Shown: piece after piece, positions 14,017-23,820 of the stretch
Layout of the letters: every line of letters begins with the position of its first letter
Numbering within the stretch: position 1 is the first letter of the stretch
Position numbers and translations under genes: made by a program
Notes under the pieces: model-generated
Databases searched by the model: none
Told to the model about the DNA's origin: nothing
The model's input: only the letters and a program-made list of their open reading frames with translations
Assembly: GCF_934295145.1 (NCBI RefSeq)
Contig: NZ_CAKRAS010000017.1
Span: 1 to 49,684, forward strand
DNA length: 49,684 nt
Source of the DNA: an uncultured Eubacterium sp.
Lineage (GTDB): Bacteria; Bacillota; Clostridia; Lachnospirales; Lachnospiraceae
Direction: 5' to 3'

Positions 14017-15999
14017 ATGGATCATTTTGAATTAGTTTCACAATATAAACCAACCGGCGATCAGCCGCAGGCAATCGCGGAACTGGTGGAAGGTTTCAGG
14101 GAAGGCAATCAGTTTGAAACCCTGCTTGGTGTCACTGGTTCCGGTAAGACATTCACTATGGCGAATGTCATTCAGCAGCTGAATAAACCGACGCTGATCA
14201 TTGCACATAATAAGACGTTGGCAGCGCAGCTTTACGGGGAAATGAAGGAATTCTTCCCGCACAATGCCGTTGAGTATTTCGTCTCCTACTATGACTATTA
14301 CCAGCCGGAGGCCTATGTTCCGTCCACGGACACATACATTGCAAAAGATTCAGCAATCAATGAAGAAATTGACAAGTTGCGTCTGTCTGCCACAGCTGCA
14401 CTGACGGAGCGTAGCGATGTTATCATCGTATCCAGTGTTTCCTGCATTTATGGTCTGGGAAGTCCGGTGGATTATCAGAACATGATGGTTTCTCTGCGCC
14501 CGGGCATGGAACGTGATCGTGACGATGTGATCCGCCAGCTCATTGACATTCAGTATATGAGAAATGATATGGATTTTCATCGTGGTACGTTTCGTGTGCG
14601 TGGTGATGTGCTGGAGATTTTTCCGGCAAATAATACAGATACGGCGGTGCGTGTGGAGTTTTTTGGAGATGAGATTGACAGGATTACGGAAATTGATGTG
14701 CTGACCGGAGAAATCAAGAGCCGACTGGAGCACTGTGCAATTTTTCCGGCTTCTCATTATGTTGTTCCACAGGAGAAAATCAATCAGGCCACGGTTGAAA
14801 TTGAAAAAGAGATGGAAGAACGGGTGCGTTATTTTAAAGGGGAAGATAAGCTGATCGAGGCACAGCGTATCGCGGAACGCACGAATTTTGATATTGAGAT
14901 GTTACGCGAAACGGGATTTTGCAGCGGAATTGAGAACTATTCGAGACATCTGGCAGGACTGGAGCCGGGAGTCCCACCTTATACGCTGATTGATTATTTC
15001 CCGGATGAGTTTCTGATCATTGTGGATGAGTCACATATCACGATCCCGCAGGTGCGCGGCATGTATGCAGGCGATCAGTCGAGAAAATCGACACTGGTTG
15101 ATTATGGTTTCCGTCTGCCATCGGCGAAAGATAACCGCCCATTGAATTTTGAAGAATTTGAAAGCAAGATTGACCAGATGTTGTTTGTTTCTGCAACACC
15201 GAACGTATATGAGAAAGAGCATGAACTGCTGCGTGCGGAGCAGATTATCCGCCCGACCGGTCTGCTGGATCCATACGTGGAGGTTCGACCGGTAGAGGGA
15301 CAGATTGATGATCTGATCGGTGAGGTAAATAAGGAAACTTCTGCAGGACATAAAGTACTGATCACGACATTGACGAAGAAAATGGCAGAAGATCTGACGG
15401 ATTATATGCGCGAGATTGGTATTCGTGTCAAATATCTGCATTCTGATATTGATACCCTGGAGCGTGCGGAGATTATCCGTGATCTACGTCTGGATGTGTT
15501 TGACGTACTGGTTGGAATCAACCTTCTGCGAGAAGGACTGGATATTCCGGAGATTACGCTGGTGGCGATTCTGGATGCGGATAAAGAAGGTTTCCTGCGT
15601 TCTGAGACATCTCTGATCCAGACAATCGGACGTGCGGCGCGAAACAGTGAAGGACACGTTATTATGTATGCAGATACGATCACGGATTCCATGCGTTTGG
15701 CTCTGGATGAGACGGAGCGTCGTCGTGCGATCCAGATGGCGTATAATGAGGAACATGGAATTACACCAAAAACGATTCAGAAATCCGTGCGAGATTTGAT
15801 CAGTATTTCAAAAAAGGTTGCGCAGGAAGAGATGCAGTTTAAGAAAGATCCGGAATCCATGAGCAAGAAGGAACTGGAGAAACTGATCAAAGACGTGGAA
15901 AAGAAGATGAAGAAAGCGGCAGCAGAACTGAATTTCGAGGCGGCAGCACAGCTGCGTGATCAGATGGTGGATTTGAAGAAAATGCTGCAAAACACATAA
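14017..15999 (+). CDS. uvrB: Excinuclease ABC subunit UvrB
   Basis: UvrB is the DNA-damage verification helicase of nucleotide excision repair; it receives DNA from UvrA and recruits UvrC. The 660-residue protein has Walker A G-V-T-G-S-G-K-T at 38-45, the beta-hairpin Y-Y-D-Y-Y-Q-P-E-A-Y that inserts between strands (about 90-100), the D-E-S-H helicase box, helicase motif Q-T-I-G-R-A-A-R-N, and a C-terminal UVR domain (E-L-E-K-L-I-K ... A-A-Q-L-R-D-Q-M) that contacts UvrC. AGGAGG lies six bases before the ATG. uvrA follows after 49 bases, forming the usual uvrBA pair. No LexA-type box was recognised upstream. Confidence 0.98.
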   Translation: MDHFELVSQYKPTGDQPQAIAELVEGFREGNQFETLLGVTGSGKTFTMANVIQQLNKPTLIIAHNKTLAAQLYGEMKEFFPHNAVEYFVSYYDYYQPEAYVPSTDTYIAKDSAINEEIDKLRLSATAALTERSDVIIVSSVSCIYGLGSPVDYQNMMVSLRPGMERDRDDVIRQLIDIQYMRNDMDFHRGTFRVRGDVLEIFPANNTDTAVRVEFFGDEIDRITEIDVLTGEIKSRLEHCAIFPASHYVVPQEKINQATVEIEKEMEERVRYFKGEDKLIEAQRIAERTNFDIEMLRETGFCSGIENYSRHLAGLEPGVPPYTLIDYFPDEFLIIVDESHITIPQVRGMYAGDQSRKSTLVDYGFRLPSAKDNRPLNFEEFESKIDQMLFVSATPNVYEKEHELLRAEQIIRPTGLLDPYVEVRPVEGQIDDLIGEVNKETSAGHKVLITTLTKKMAEDLTDYMREIGIRVKYLHSDIDTLERAEIIRDLRLDVFDVLVGINLLREGLDIPEITLVAILDADKEGFLRSETSLIQTIGRAARNSEGHVIMYADTITDSMRLALDETERRRAIQMAYNEEHGITPKTIQKSVRDLISISKKVAQEEMQFKKDPESMSKKELEKLIKDVEKKMKKAAAELNFEAAAQLRDQMVDLKKMLQNT

Positions 16000-16048
16000 A
16001 CCACTAAGAAAACGTGAATACTAGAAATCGAAAGAAAAGAGAACAACT

Positions 16049-18874
16049 ATGGCACAACAATACATTAAGATCAAAGGAGCCAATGAGCATAATCTGAAAA
16101 ATATTGATGTTACACTGCCGAGAGACAAGTTTATCGTACTGACCGGTCTGTCCGGCTCCGGTAAATCTTCTCTGGCATTTGACACTATTTATGCAGAGGG
16201 GCAGCGCCGTTATATGGAATCCTTGTCTTCTTATGCCCGTCAGTTCCTGGGGCAGATGGAAAAACCGAATGTGGAAAAAATTGAAGGATTGTCTCCGGCG
16301 ATTTCCATCGATCAGAAATCAACAAACCGAAATCCGCGTTCTACGGTCGGAACCGTGACGGAAATATATGATTACTTCCGATTGCTATATGCAAGAATCG
16401 GTATTCCGCATTGCCCAAAGTGTGGAAAAGAAATTAAAAAGCAGACCGTTGATCAGATGGCGGATCAGATCATGCAGCTCCCGGAGCGGACAAAAATCCA
16501 GCTTCTGGCGCCGGTAGTTCGTGGCAGAAAAGGTACGCATCAGAAACTATTAGACAGCATCAAGCGCAGCGGCTATGTTCGTGTACAGATTGACGGGAGC
16601 GTGTATGAACTGACCGAGGAGATCAGTCTGGATAAAAATAAAAAGCACAATATCGAGGTTGTAGTAGACCGTCTGGTAGTAAAGGAAGGCATTGAAAAAC
16701 GTCTGGTGGATTCTATTGAAAATGTACTGGATCTGGCAGATGGACTGATGACCGTGGATGTGATCGGGGGAGAACAGATTCAGTTTTCCCAGAGTTTTTC
16801 CTGCCCGGACTGCGGCATCAGCATTGATGAGATCGAACCGAGAAGTTTTTCCTTTAACAATCCATTTGGTGCCTGCCCGGAGTGTTTCGGACTTGGCTAT
16901 AAAATGGAATTTGATGAGAACCTGATGATTCCGGACAAGCATCTGTCGTTGGCAGAAGGTGCGATCCAGGTGATGGGATGGCAGTCTTCTAATGATCCGT
17001 CCAGTTACACGTATGCGATTTTGAAAGCATTGTCTGAAGAATATGATTTTGACTTGAACACACCGTATGAAGAATTGCCAGAATCCGTGCGTGATGTGAT
17101 TCTTCATGGAACAGATGGTAAGAAATTAGTGGTACATTACCGCGGACAGCGAGGTGTCGGTGTTTACGATGTGGCATTTGAGGGACTGATCCGCAATGTG
17201 GAGCGTCGTTACCGTGAGACCGGATCTGATCTGACCAAGCAGGAATATGAGACATTTATGAGGATCACCCCATGTAAAGCCTGCCATGGACAGCGTCTGA
17301 AAAAAGAATCTCTGGCAGTTACAATTGCAGATAAAAATATCCATGAGATCACATCCATGTCAGTAAAGGATCTGTGCACATTTTTGGAAAATCTGGCGCT
17401 GACCGAGCAACAGCATCTGATCGGTGATCAGATTTTAAAGGAAATCCGTGCACGCGTGGGATTTTTGAAAGAAGTAGGACTGGAATATCTGACATTGTCG
17501 CGAGCAACGGGAACTTTGTCCGGGGGCGAGGCACAGCGTATCCGTCTGGCAACCCAGATCGGTTCCGGTCTGGTCGGCGTGGCATATATTCTGGATGAGC
17601 CGAGTATCGGTCTGCATCAGCGTGATAACGATAAGCTGTTGGCGGCTTTAAAGAATCTGAAAGATCTTGGAAATACATTAATTGTAGTAGAACATGATGA
17701 AGATACCATGCGCGCGGCGGACTATATCGTGGATATCGGACCGGGAGCCGGAGAGCACGGTGGAGAAGTCGTGGCAGCGGGAACAGTTGATGATATTATG
17801 GCATGTGAAAAATCTCTGACGGGAGCGTATTTGAGTGGCAGACTGTTGATTCCGGTGCCGAAGGAGCGTAAACAGCCGACTGGGTTTATTACAGTGCGTG
17901 GAGCGCAGGAAAACAACCTGAAAAATATTGATGTAAAAGTTCCGCTGGGTGTTATGACCTGTGTGACGGGTGTGTCCGGTTCCGGTAAAAGTTCTTTGGT
18001 CAATGAAATTTTATACAAACATTTGGCGCGAAGCCTGAACCGTGCAAGATGCATTCCGGGAAAACACAAAGACATTGATGGATTGGAGCAGCTTGACAAA
18101 GTAATCTGTATTGATCAGTCGCCGATCGGAAGAACTCCGCGTTCCAATCCGGCAACTTATACCGGTGTGTTTGATCAGATCCGTGATCTGTTTGCGGCAA
18201 CGCCGGATGCGAAGGCAAGAGGATACAAAAAAGGCAGATTCAGCTTTAACGTTAAGGGCGGACGCTGCGAGGCATGCTCCGGAGACGGAATCTTAAAGAT
18301 TGAAATGCACTTTTTACCGGATGTGTATGTGCCGTGCGAAGTGTGTCAGGGGAAACGTTATAATCGTGAGACACTGGAAATTAAATATAAAGGAAAAAGT
18401 ATTTATGATGTGTTGGATATGACAGTGGAAGAAGCGCTGACATTTTTCGAAAATGTACCTTCCATTCAGCGTAAGATCCAGACTTTATATGATGTAGGAC
18501 TTTCCTATGTACGTCTGGGACAGCCATCCACAACGTTATCTGGTGGTGAGGCACAGCGAATCAAACTGGCAACAGAACTGAGCAAGCGCAGCACCGGAAA
18601 GACAATTTATATTCTGGATGAGCCGACGACGGGACTTCATTTTGCAGATGTACACAAACTGATCGAGATTCTGCATCGTCTGGCAGACGGTGGCAATACG
18701 GTGGTTGTTATTGAGCATAATTTAGATGTGATCAAGACGGCAGACTATATCATTGATATGGGACCGGAAGGTGGTGACGGCGGCGGAACTGTTATTGCGG
18801 AGGGTACGCCGGAACAGGTGGCAGAAAATCCGATTTCCTATACCGGAAAATATGTGAAGAAATACTTGAAATAA
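16049..18874 (+). CDS. uvrA: Excinuclease ABC subunit UvrA
   Basis: UvrA is the dimeric ATPase that first recognises bulky DNA lesions. The 941-residue protein contains two ABC ATPase units, each split by insertions: Walker A G-L-S-G-S-G-K-S-S near residue 35 and G-V-S-G-S-G-K-S-S near 641, with signature motifs L-S-G-G-E-A-Q-R-I-R-L-A and L-S-G-G-E-A-Q-R-I-K-L-A. Zinc modules C-P-D-C ... C-P-E-C and C-E-A-C ... C-E-V-C are complete. Length is normal. It follows uvrB on the same transcript, with GAAAAGAGAA as a weaker ribosome binding site. A hairpin terminator and two further hairpins lie downstream. Confidence 0.98.
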   Translation: MAQQYIKIKGANEHNLKNIDVTLPRDKFIVLTGLSGSGKSSLAFDTIYAEGQRRYMESLSSYARQFLGQMEKPNVEKIEGLSPAISIDQKSTNRNPRSTVGTVTEIYDYFRLLYARIGIPHCPKCGKEIKKQTVDQMADQIMQLPERTKIQLLAPVVRGRKGTHQKLLDSIKRSGYVRVQIDGSVYELTEEISLDKNKKHNIEVVVDRLVVKEGIEKRLVDSIENVLDLADGLMTVDVIGGEQIQFSQSFSCPDCGISIDEIEPRSFSFNNPFGACPECFGLGYKMEFDENLMIPDKHLSLAEGAIQVMGWQSSNDPSSYTYAILKALSEEYDFDLNTPYEELPESVRDVILHGTDGKKLVVHYRGQRGVGVYDVAFEGLIRNVERRYRETGSDLTKQEYETFMRITPCKACHGQRLKKESLAVTIADKNIHEITSMSVKDLCTFLENLALTEQQHLIGDQILKEIRARVGFLKEVGLEYLTLSRATGTLSGGEAQRIRLATQIGSGLVGVAYILDEPSIGLHQRDNDKLLAALKNLKDLGNTLIVVEHDEDTMRAADYIVDIGPGAGEHGGEVVAAGTVDDIMACEKSLTGAYLSGRLLIPVPKERKQPTGFITVRGAQENNLKNIDVKVPLGVMTCVTGVSGSGKSSLVNEILYKHLARSLNRARCIPGKHKDIDGLEQLDKVICIDQSPIGRTPRSNPATYTGVFDQIRDLFAATPDAKARGYKKGRFSFNVKGGRCEACSGDGILKIEMHFLPDVYVPCEVCQGKRYNRETLEIKYKGKSIYDVLDMTVEEALTFFENVPSIQRKIQTLYDVGLSYVRLGQPSTTLSGGEAQRIKLATELSKRSTGKTIYILDEPTTGLHFADVHKLIEILHRLADGGNTVVVIEHNLDVIKTADYIIDMGPEGGDGGGTVIAEGTPEQVAENPISYTGKYVKKYLK

Positions 18875-18883
18875 GGTAATAAA

Positions 18884-18915
18884 AAGGCACCGCGTTTTGC
18901 GGTGCCTGAATTTTC
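18884..18915 (+). terminator. Intrinsic terminator after uvrA
   Basis: AGGCACCGC pairs with GCGGTGCCT across a GTTTT-type loop, followed by GAATTTTC. The stem is strong and GC-rich; the T-run is short. Confidence 0.8.
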
Positions 18916-19143
18916 GGGGAGTACTTCCCGGACTTGGGGGATCCGGGAAGCTTGAGTTATGAAAAATTTATTATAAAAAGCGTAAGCCTTTTATAATCGA
19001 TTACGAGTGTTAGTATAAAAAGAGAATGTGTCCATTTTGTGATTAAAGTGAGAACATTTTAGAAAAAAAGAATTACTTTTCCTAAAAAAATATTAAGAAA
19101 TGGTTAAATCATCGTGGAATTCTCTGAAAAGGAAAAAAAGTCT

Positions 19144-19171
19144 TTGAAAAATGCAATTATTTGTATATAAT
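19144..19171 (+). promoter_or_regulatory. Sigma-A promoter for mreB
   Basis: TTGAAA at 19144-19149 and consensus TATAAT at 19166-19171 with a 16-base spacer. The leader to the ATG at 19278 would be about 100 bases. Confidence 0.7.
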
Positions 19172-19277
19172 AAGTACACGTATGCGAGTTTATCATTTTG
19201 AAAGAAAACGAGTAAGACAAACAGAATTTATAATAGACAGATGAAAAAGAGCATGAAGAGGGAAAGGAGAAAATGAG

Positions 19278-20273
19278 ATGATTTCAACAGATATTGGAAT
19301 TGATTTAGGAACAGCAAGTATTCTTGTTTACGTCAAAGGCAAAGGCGTTGTATTAAAAGAGCCGTCAGTTGTAGCATTTGACCGCGATACAAATAAAATA
19401 AAAGCAATCGGTGAGGAGGCAAGACTGATGCTCGGAAGAACTCCGGGAAACATCGTAGCAGTCAGACCACTTCGCCAGGGTGTTATTTCTGATTATACAG
19501 TAACTGAGAAAATGATGAAATATTTCATTCAGAAAGCCGTTGGTAAAAAGAGTTTCCGAAAACCGCTGATCAGCGTTTGTGTACCGAGTGGTGTCACAGA
19601 AGTTGAGAAGAAAGCAGTAGAGGATGCGACATTCCAGGCCGGTGCAAGAGATGTAAAAATTATCGAGGAGCCGATCGCGGCAGCAATCGGAGCCGGAATC
19701 GATATTTCCAGACCATGTGGAAATATGATCGTAGATATCGGTGGTGGAACAGCTGATATTGCGGTAATCTCTCTTGGAGGAACCGTAGTAAGTACATCCA
19801 TCAAAATCGCTGGAGATGATTTTGATGAGGCGCTTGTGCGTTATATGAGAAAGAAACATAACCTTCTGATCGGTGAGCGTACCGCAGAAGATATCAAGAT
19901 CAAGATCGGTACCTGCTATCCGTTACCGGAGCCGATGACACTGGATGTCAGAGGACGAAACCTGGTAACAGGTCTGCCGAAGACAGTAACCGTTTCTTCT
20001 GAGGAGACAGAGGAAGCATTACGCGAGGCAACCATGCAGATCGTTGATGCAGTACACAGCGTACTGGAGAAGACACCGCCAGAGTTAGCTGCTGATGTGG
20101 CTGACCGCGGAATAGTCCTTACTGGAGGCGGAGCGTTGCTCCGGGGACTGGAAGAACTGATTGAGTCACATACCGGAATCAATACGATGACAGCAGAAGA
20201 TCCAATGACCTGTGTTGCCATCGGAACTGGAAAATATGTAGAGTTTCTATCCGGAAAAAGAGACGAGCAGTAA
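19278..20273 (+). CDS. mreB: MreB/Mbl rod-shape actin homologue
   Basis: The bacterial actin homologue assembles into short membrane filaments that guide elongation-specific peptidoglycan synthesis. The 331-residue protein shows the actin-fold signatures: G-I-D-L-G-T-A-S at 8-15 (phosphate 1), V-D-I-G-G-G-T-A-D-I near 156-165 (phosphate 2), the hinge R-P-L-R-Q-G-V-I near 63-70, E-E-P-I-A-A-A-I-G-A-G, and the adenosine motif L-T-G-G-G-A-L-L-R-G near 282. AAAGGAG precedes the ATG. It has its own promoter and terminator, with no mreC/mreD beside it, so it may be the Mbl-type paralogue; sequence alone does not settle this. Confidence 0.95.
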   Translation: MISTDIGIDLGTASILVYVKGKGVVLKEPSVVAFDRDTNKIKAIGEEARLMLGRTPGNIVAVRPLRQGVISDYTVTEKMMKYFIQKAVGKKSFRKPLISVCVPSGVTEVEKKAVEDATFQAGARDVKIIEEPIAAAIGAGIDISRPCGNMIVDIGGGTADIAVISLGGTVVSTSIKIAGDDFDEALVRYMRKKHNLLIGERTAEDIKIKIGTCYPLPEPMTLDVRGRNLVTGLPKTVTVSSEETEEALREATMQIVDAVHSVLEKTPPELAADVADRGIVLTGGGALLRGLEELIESHTGINTMTAEDPMTCVAIGTGKYVEFLSGKRDEQ

Positions 20274-20279
20274 GAATGA

Positions 20280-20309
20280 GAGAGACAGTCATCAGGCTGT
20301 CTCTTTTTA
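20280..20309 (+). terminator. Intrinsic terminator after mreB
   Basis: AGAGACAG pairs with CTGTCTCT over TCATCAGG, followed by TTTTTAT. It lies just upstream of recD2, leaving about 15 bases to the recD2 start, so recD2 may depend on read-through or a promoter inside mreB. Confidence 0.85.
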
Positions 20310-20324
20310 TAACAAAGGAGAACT

Positions 20325-22529
20325 ATGGAGACAATTACCGGGTTTGTAGAGCATATTGTATATCGAAATGAAGAGAATGGTTATACGGTTTTGAATCTGG
20401 TTTCCCAGGACGAGGATGAGATCACCTGTGTGGGCGTGTTTCAGGTCATCAGCGAAGGAGAATGTATGGAAGCAACCGGAGAATATACGGTGCATCCGTC
20501 CTACGGTCCGCAGTTTAAAGTAGATACTTATACAATTAAGGCACCGGAGGATGCCGCTTCCATTGAACGTTATCTGGGCTCCGGTGCAATCAAAGGCGTG
20601 GGAGCGGCACTTGCAGCCCGAATTGTGCGCAGGTTTAAAGAAGATACCTTCCGTATCATTGAAGAAGAACCGGAGCGACTGGTGGAAATTAAGGGCATCA
20701 GTGAACGGAAAGCGCAGGAGATCGCACAGCAGACAGAGGAAAAAAGAGAACTCCGTCAGGCCATGATTTTTTTGCAAAATTATGGGATTTCCCTGACATT
20801 GGCAGTGAAGATTTACCAGACCTATCAGCTGGATATGTATCGAATTATCCAGGAGAATCCGTACAAATTGGCGGAAGACGTGTCCGGTGTGGGATTTAAG
20901 ATTGCGGATGAGATCGCACATAAAGTTGGAATTCATATGGATTCAGATTTTCGCATCCGAAGTGGTATTTTGTACGTGCTGCAGCAGGCTTCCCTGGAGG
21001 GACATACTTATCTGCCGGAGGAGATTCTGACCCGCAGGGCATGCGAACTTCTGGGGGTTGATGCTTCTGCGATTGAAAAACATTATATGGATATGGCCAT
21101 TGACCGAAAACTTGTGCTGAAACAATCCGAAGAGCAGATACAGATTTATGCGTCTACTTTCTATTACATGGAACTGAATGTGGCGGTTATGCTGCGCGAA
21201 CTGAACGTGAAATACGATTTTTCTGAAACTGCGGTAGAGCAGCGTATTCGAAAAATAGAAGCACTGTCAGAACTGGAATTGGATGAAATGCAGCGGATCG
21301 CCGTAAAGGAAGCGGTGCGCAGCGGACTGCTTGTTATCACCGGTGGACCAGGTACCGGAAAGACGACGACCATCAATACGATCATTCAGTATTTTGAGTC
21401 GGAGGGCATGGATATCTGTCTGGCAGCGCCTACGGGACGCGCGGCAAAACGTATGAGCGAAACCACCGGGTATGAGGCAAAAACGATCCATCGAATGCTG
21501 GAATTGTCCGGTGGGATGGAGGAACGGGCCGGATTTGAGAGAAATGAGCAGAATCCGTTGGAGACAGATGTCATTATTATTGATGAGATGTCCATGGTGG
21601 ATATCAGTCTGATGCATAATCTACTGAAAGCAGTAGTTGCGGGAACACGACTGATTCTGGTGGGAGATGTCAATCAGCTGCCGAGTGTCGGCCCGGGATG
21701 TGTGCTGAAAGATATCATTGATTCCCATGCGTGCAATGTGGTACGTCTGAACCGTATTTTCCGCCAGGCATCCGAGAGTGATATTATCGTAAATGCACAT
21801 AAGATCAATCGCGGTGAGGAAGTCATGCTGGACAACAAGAGCCGGGATTTCTTTTTCCTAAAGCGATATGATGCAAACGTGATTATCAGCATCTGCATTC
21901 AGTTGATCCGGCAGAAGCTGCCGAAATATGTGAATGCGTCACCTTCTGACATTCAGGTGCTGACGCCGATGCGGAAAGGTCTGCTTGGCGTGGAACGGCT
22001 GAATACGATCCTGCAGCAGTATCTGAATCCTCCGGATCCGAAGAAAGCGGAACGGGAACATGGACAGATGGTGTTCCGCGAGGGCGACAAAGTGATGCAG
22101 ATAAAAAACAATTATCAGGCGGAGTGGGAGATCCGCAGCAGATACAATATTCCGATTGAAAAAGGACTTGGTGTATTCAATGGGGATATGGGAATTGTCC
22201 GGGAAATTAATGGATTTTCAGAGACACTGACGGTAGAGTACGAGGAAGGCCGTATGGTTGAATATCCATTTAAGGAACTGGAACAGCTGGAGCTGGCCTA
22301 CGCGATCACCATACATAAATCCCAGGGAAGCGAGTATCCGGCAGTGATCATTCCGCTTCTGACGGGGCCGCGCATGCTGATGAACAGAAATCTGTTGTAC
22401 ACAGCGGTGACCAGAGCTCGTAAATGCGTGACACTGGTAGGGGATGAGAAGGCATTTTACAACATGGAGGCAAATGTAAACGAGCAGAAACGTTACAGCG
22501 GTCTGCGGGACCGATTGGAGGAATTATAA
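20325..22529 (+). CDS. recD2: ATP-dependent RecD2-type DNA helicase
   Basis: RecD2 is a 5'-to-3' SF1B helicase found in bacteria without RecBC; it acts in DNA repair and replication-fork maintenance. The 734-residue protein has an N-terminal OB-like domain, helix-hairpin-helix-like repeats (I-K-G-V-G-A-A-L-A, V-E-I-K-G-I-S-E-R-K-A), then helicase motifs: Walker A G-G-P-G-T-G-K-T-T near 340, D-E-M-S-M-V-D, G-D-V-N-Q-L-P-S-V-G-P-G, and late motifs Y-A-I-T-I-H-K-S-Q-G-S-E-Y and Y-T-A-V-T-R-A-R. AAAGGAG lies six bases before the ATG. comF starts three bases after its stop, so the two are cotranscribed. Confidence 0.96.
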   Translation: METITGFVEHIVYRNEENGYTVLNLVSQDEDEITCVGVFQVISEGECMEATGEYTVHPSYGPQFKVDTYTIKAPEDAASIERYLGSGAIKGVGAALAARIVRRFKEDTFRIIEEEPERLVEIKGISERKAQEIAQQTEEKRELRQAMIFLQNYGISLTLAVKIYQTYQLDMYRIIQENPYKLAEDVSGVGFKIADEIAHKVGIHMDSDFRIRSGILYVLQQASLEGHTYLPEEILTRRACELLGVDASAIEKHYMDMAIDRKLVLKQSEEQIQIYASTFYYMELNVAVMLRELNVKYDFSETAVEQRIRKIEALSELELDEMQRIAVKEAVRSGLLVITGGPGTGKTTTINTIIQYFESEGMDICLAAPTGRAAKRMSETTGYEAKTIHRMLELSGGMEERAGFERNEQNPLETDVIIIDEMSMVDISLMHNLLKAVVAGTRLILVGDVNQLPSVGPGCVLKDIIDSHACNVVRLNRIFRQASESDIIVNAHKINRGEEVMLDNKSRDFFFLKRYDANVIISICIQLIRQKLPKYVNASPSDIQVLTPMRKGLLGVERLNTILQQYLNPPDPKKAEREHGQMVFREGDKVMQIKNNYQAEWEIRSRYNIPIEKGLGVFNGDMGIVREINGFSETLTVEYEEGRMVEYPFKELEQLELAYAITIHKSQGSEYPAVIIPLLTGPRMLMNRNLLYTAVTRARKCVTLVGDEKAFYNMEANVNEQKRYSGLRDRLEEL

Positions 22530-22532
22530 TAT

Positions 22533-23228
22533 TTGAATATTTTAAAATGGCTGGATTATTTATATCCGCCCAGATGCCCGGTCTGTGAAAAAATCAGTGC
22601 CGGGGGAATCTGTCCGGAGTGTAGGAAAAAGATACAGTTTATTCAGAAAGATTACTGTATGAAGTGTGGAAAACTACTGGATCATGCACAGGATGAATAT
22701 TGCAGGGACTGCAGGCGCAGGCGGCATGTATTTGTCCGCAATCGTGCGCTGCTGTCCTACCGTGGACCAGTGAAACTGTCGCTTTATCAGATGAAGTATG
22801 GAAACCGGCGGGAATATGCGGTGACTTATGGACGGGAAATGGCGAAAATGCTTGGCCCGTGGATTTACCATACAGGAATTACACGCATCGTACCGATTCC
22901 ATTGCATGCGTCACGGAAAAGAAAACGTGGTTATAATCAGGCAGAATGGATTGCCCGTGCTATGGGAAAAGAACTGAAACTGCCTGTGGATACAAGACTT
23001 TTGTATCGAATCCGCAGAACAAAACCACAGAAAAAACTGGATGACCGGCAGCGGAAGCAGAACCTGAAAAATGCCTTCGAAGTGAGAAAAAAGATCGACA
23101 GCAGGGAGCGGATTTTACTTGTTGATGATATTTATACAACGGGAAGTACCGTAGATGCTGCGGCCGGGTGTCTGCAGAACGCACTTGGCTGTCAGGTGTA
23201 TGTGGCAGTGATCGCAATCGGGGGATAA
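22533..23228 (+). CDS. ComF-family phosphoribosyltransferase-like protein
   Basis: ComF proteins take part in uptake of transforming DNA in competent bacteria and are widespread in others. The 231-residue protein has an N-terminal double zinc ribbon (C15-P-V-C18, C27-P-E-C30, C42-M-K-C45, then C-R-D-C) and a phosphoribosyltransferase fold ending in I-L-L-V-D-D-I-Y-T-T-G-S-T near residue 196, the PRPP loop. The start is a TTG at 22533, with GGAGGA ten bases upstream inside the end of recD2; no ATG fits. The basic stretch before the PRPP loop (R-R-T-K-P-Q-K-K-L) is family-like. It overlaps none of its neighbours but follows recD2 directly. Confidence 0.93.
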   Translation: MNILKWLDYLYPPRCPVCEKISAGGICPECRKKIQFIQKDYCMKCGKLLDHAQDEYCRDCRRRRHVFVRNRALLSYRGPVKLSLYQMKYGNRREYAVTYGREMAKMLGPWIYHTGITRIVPIPLHASRKRKRGYNQAEWIARAMGKELKLPVDTRLLYRIRRTKPQKKLDDRQRKQNLKNAFEVRKKIDSRERILLVDDIYTTGSTVDAAAGCLQNALGCQVYVAVIAIGG

Positions 23229-23312
23229 AAAACTTTTCTTAGATAGTAATTTATGATATAATTAGTGAAAATGAGTCAATATGCTTGCATAATTGACGAG
23301 TGGTGAATGTCG

Positions 23313-23338
23313 ATCATGAACTGTTTTTTGTTCATGAT
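23313..23338. repeat. Inverted repeat upstream of the cda-linked genes
   Basis: ATCATGAAC pairs with GTTCATGAT over an eight-base T-rich loop. No T-run follows directly. It lies between a weak promoter-like TATAAT (23257-23262) and the ATG at 23377, so it may be a leader hairpin or an operator. Confidence 0.5.
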
Positions 23339-23376
23339 ATACTTTTCATATAGTATGAGCAAAAAAAGGTGAAGCT

Positions 23377-23790
23377 ATGATTAATCAGGAAAGAGTTCGT
23401 GAAATGACCAGAATGGCCATGCTTGAAAACGGACCCGGAGAAAGAGAACTGAAGATCAGCACATATCGTCGGGGTGATTATGTGATTTTGCAGATGGTAA
23501 AAGGATTTGTCCTTGGAACGATCTGTTTTTTTGCTGTTCTGATGTTGTGGATCTGCTCCAAATGGGATGATTTTAATCAATACTTTGCCAATGTAAACTA
23601 TAGGGTACTGATCAAAGAAATTGTTGTGATATATCTGATATTTCTGGCATGTTATCTGGTGATCTGCGCACTCGTGGCAGTTCACAGGCATAAACAATGC
23701 CGGGACAGGAGAGATTTGTACCTGCATTATCTTCATCGGCTGAATAAGTCTTATGCTGCTGAGGAGAAGGAGAATACACAGGAGGAATAA
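23377..23790 (+). CDS. Conserved-looking two-helix membrane protein of unknown function
   Basis: I do not recognise a family. The 137-residue protein has a charged N-terminal cytosolic segment (about 1-35), two membrane helices (about 42-60 and 80-101), and a basic then acidic C-terminal tail (R-H-K-Q-C-R-D-R-R ... E-E-K-E-N). AAAAGGTG precedes the ATG. It is followed after 30 bases by another membrane protein and then cdaA, in the same direction with short gaps, which suggests one transcript and a possible membrane role linked to c-di-AMP signalling or the cell envelope. This link is from context only. Confidence 0.75.
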   Translation: MINQERVREMTRMAMLENGPGERELKISTYRRGDYVILQMVKGFVLGTICFFAVLMLWICSKWDDFNQYFANVNYRVLIKEIVVIYLIFLACYLVICALVAVHRHKQCRDRRDLYLHYLHRLNKSYAAEEKENTQEE

Positions 23791-23820
23791 AATTCTGAAA
23801 CGTGGAGCAGGAGGTAACGT

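Larger units (their letters stand above)
18875..19277. other. uvrA-mreB intergenic region with three hairpins
   Basis: About 400 bases without a gene. After the first terminator stem comes a second inverted repeat, CTTCCCGGA (18924-18932) with TCCGGGAAG (18942-18950), and a third, TTATAAAA (18971-18978) with TTTTATAA (18989-18996). The rest is AT-rich and ends in the mreB promoter. The second stem has no T-run, so it is not a simple terminator. No known RNA family was recognised. Confidence 0.6.
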
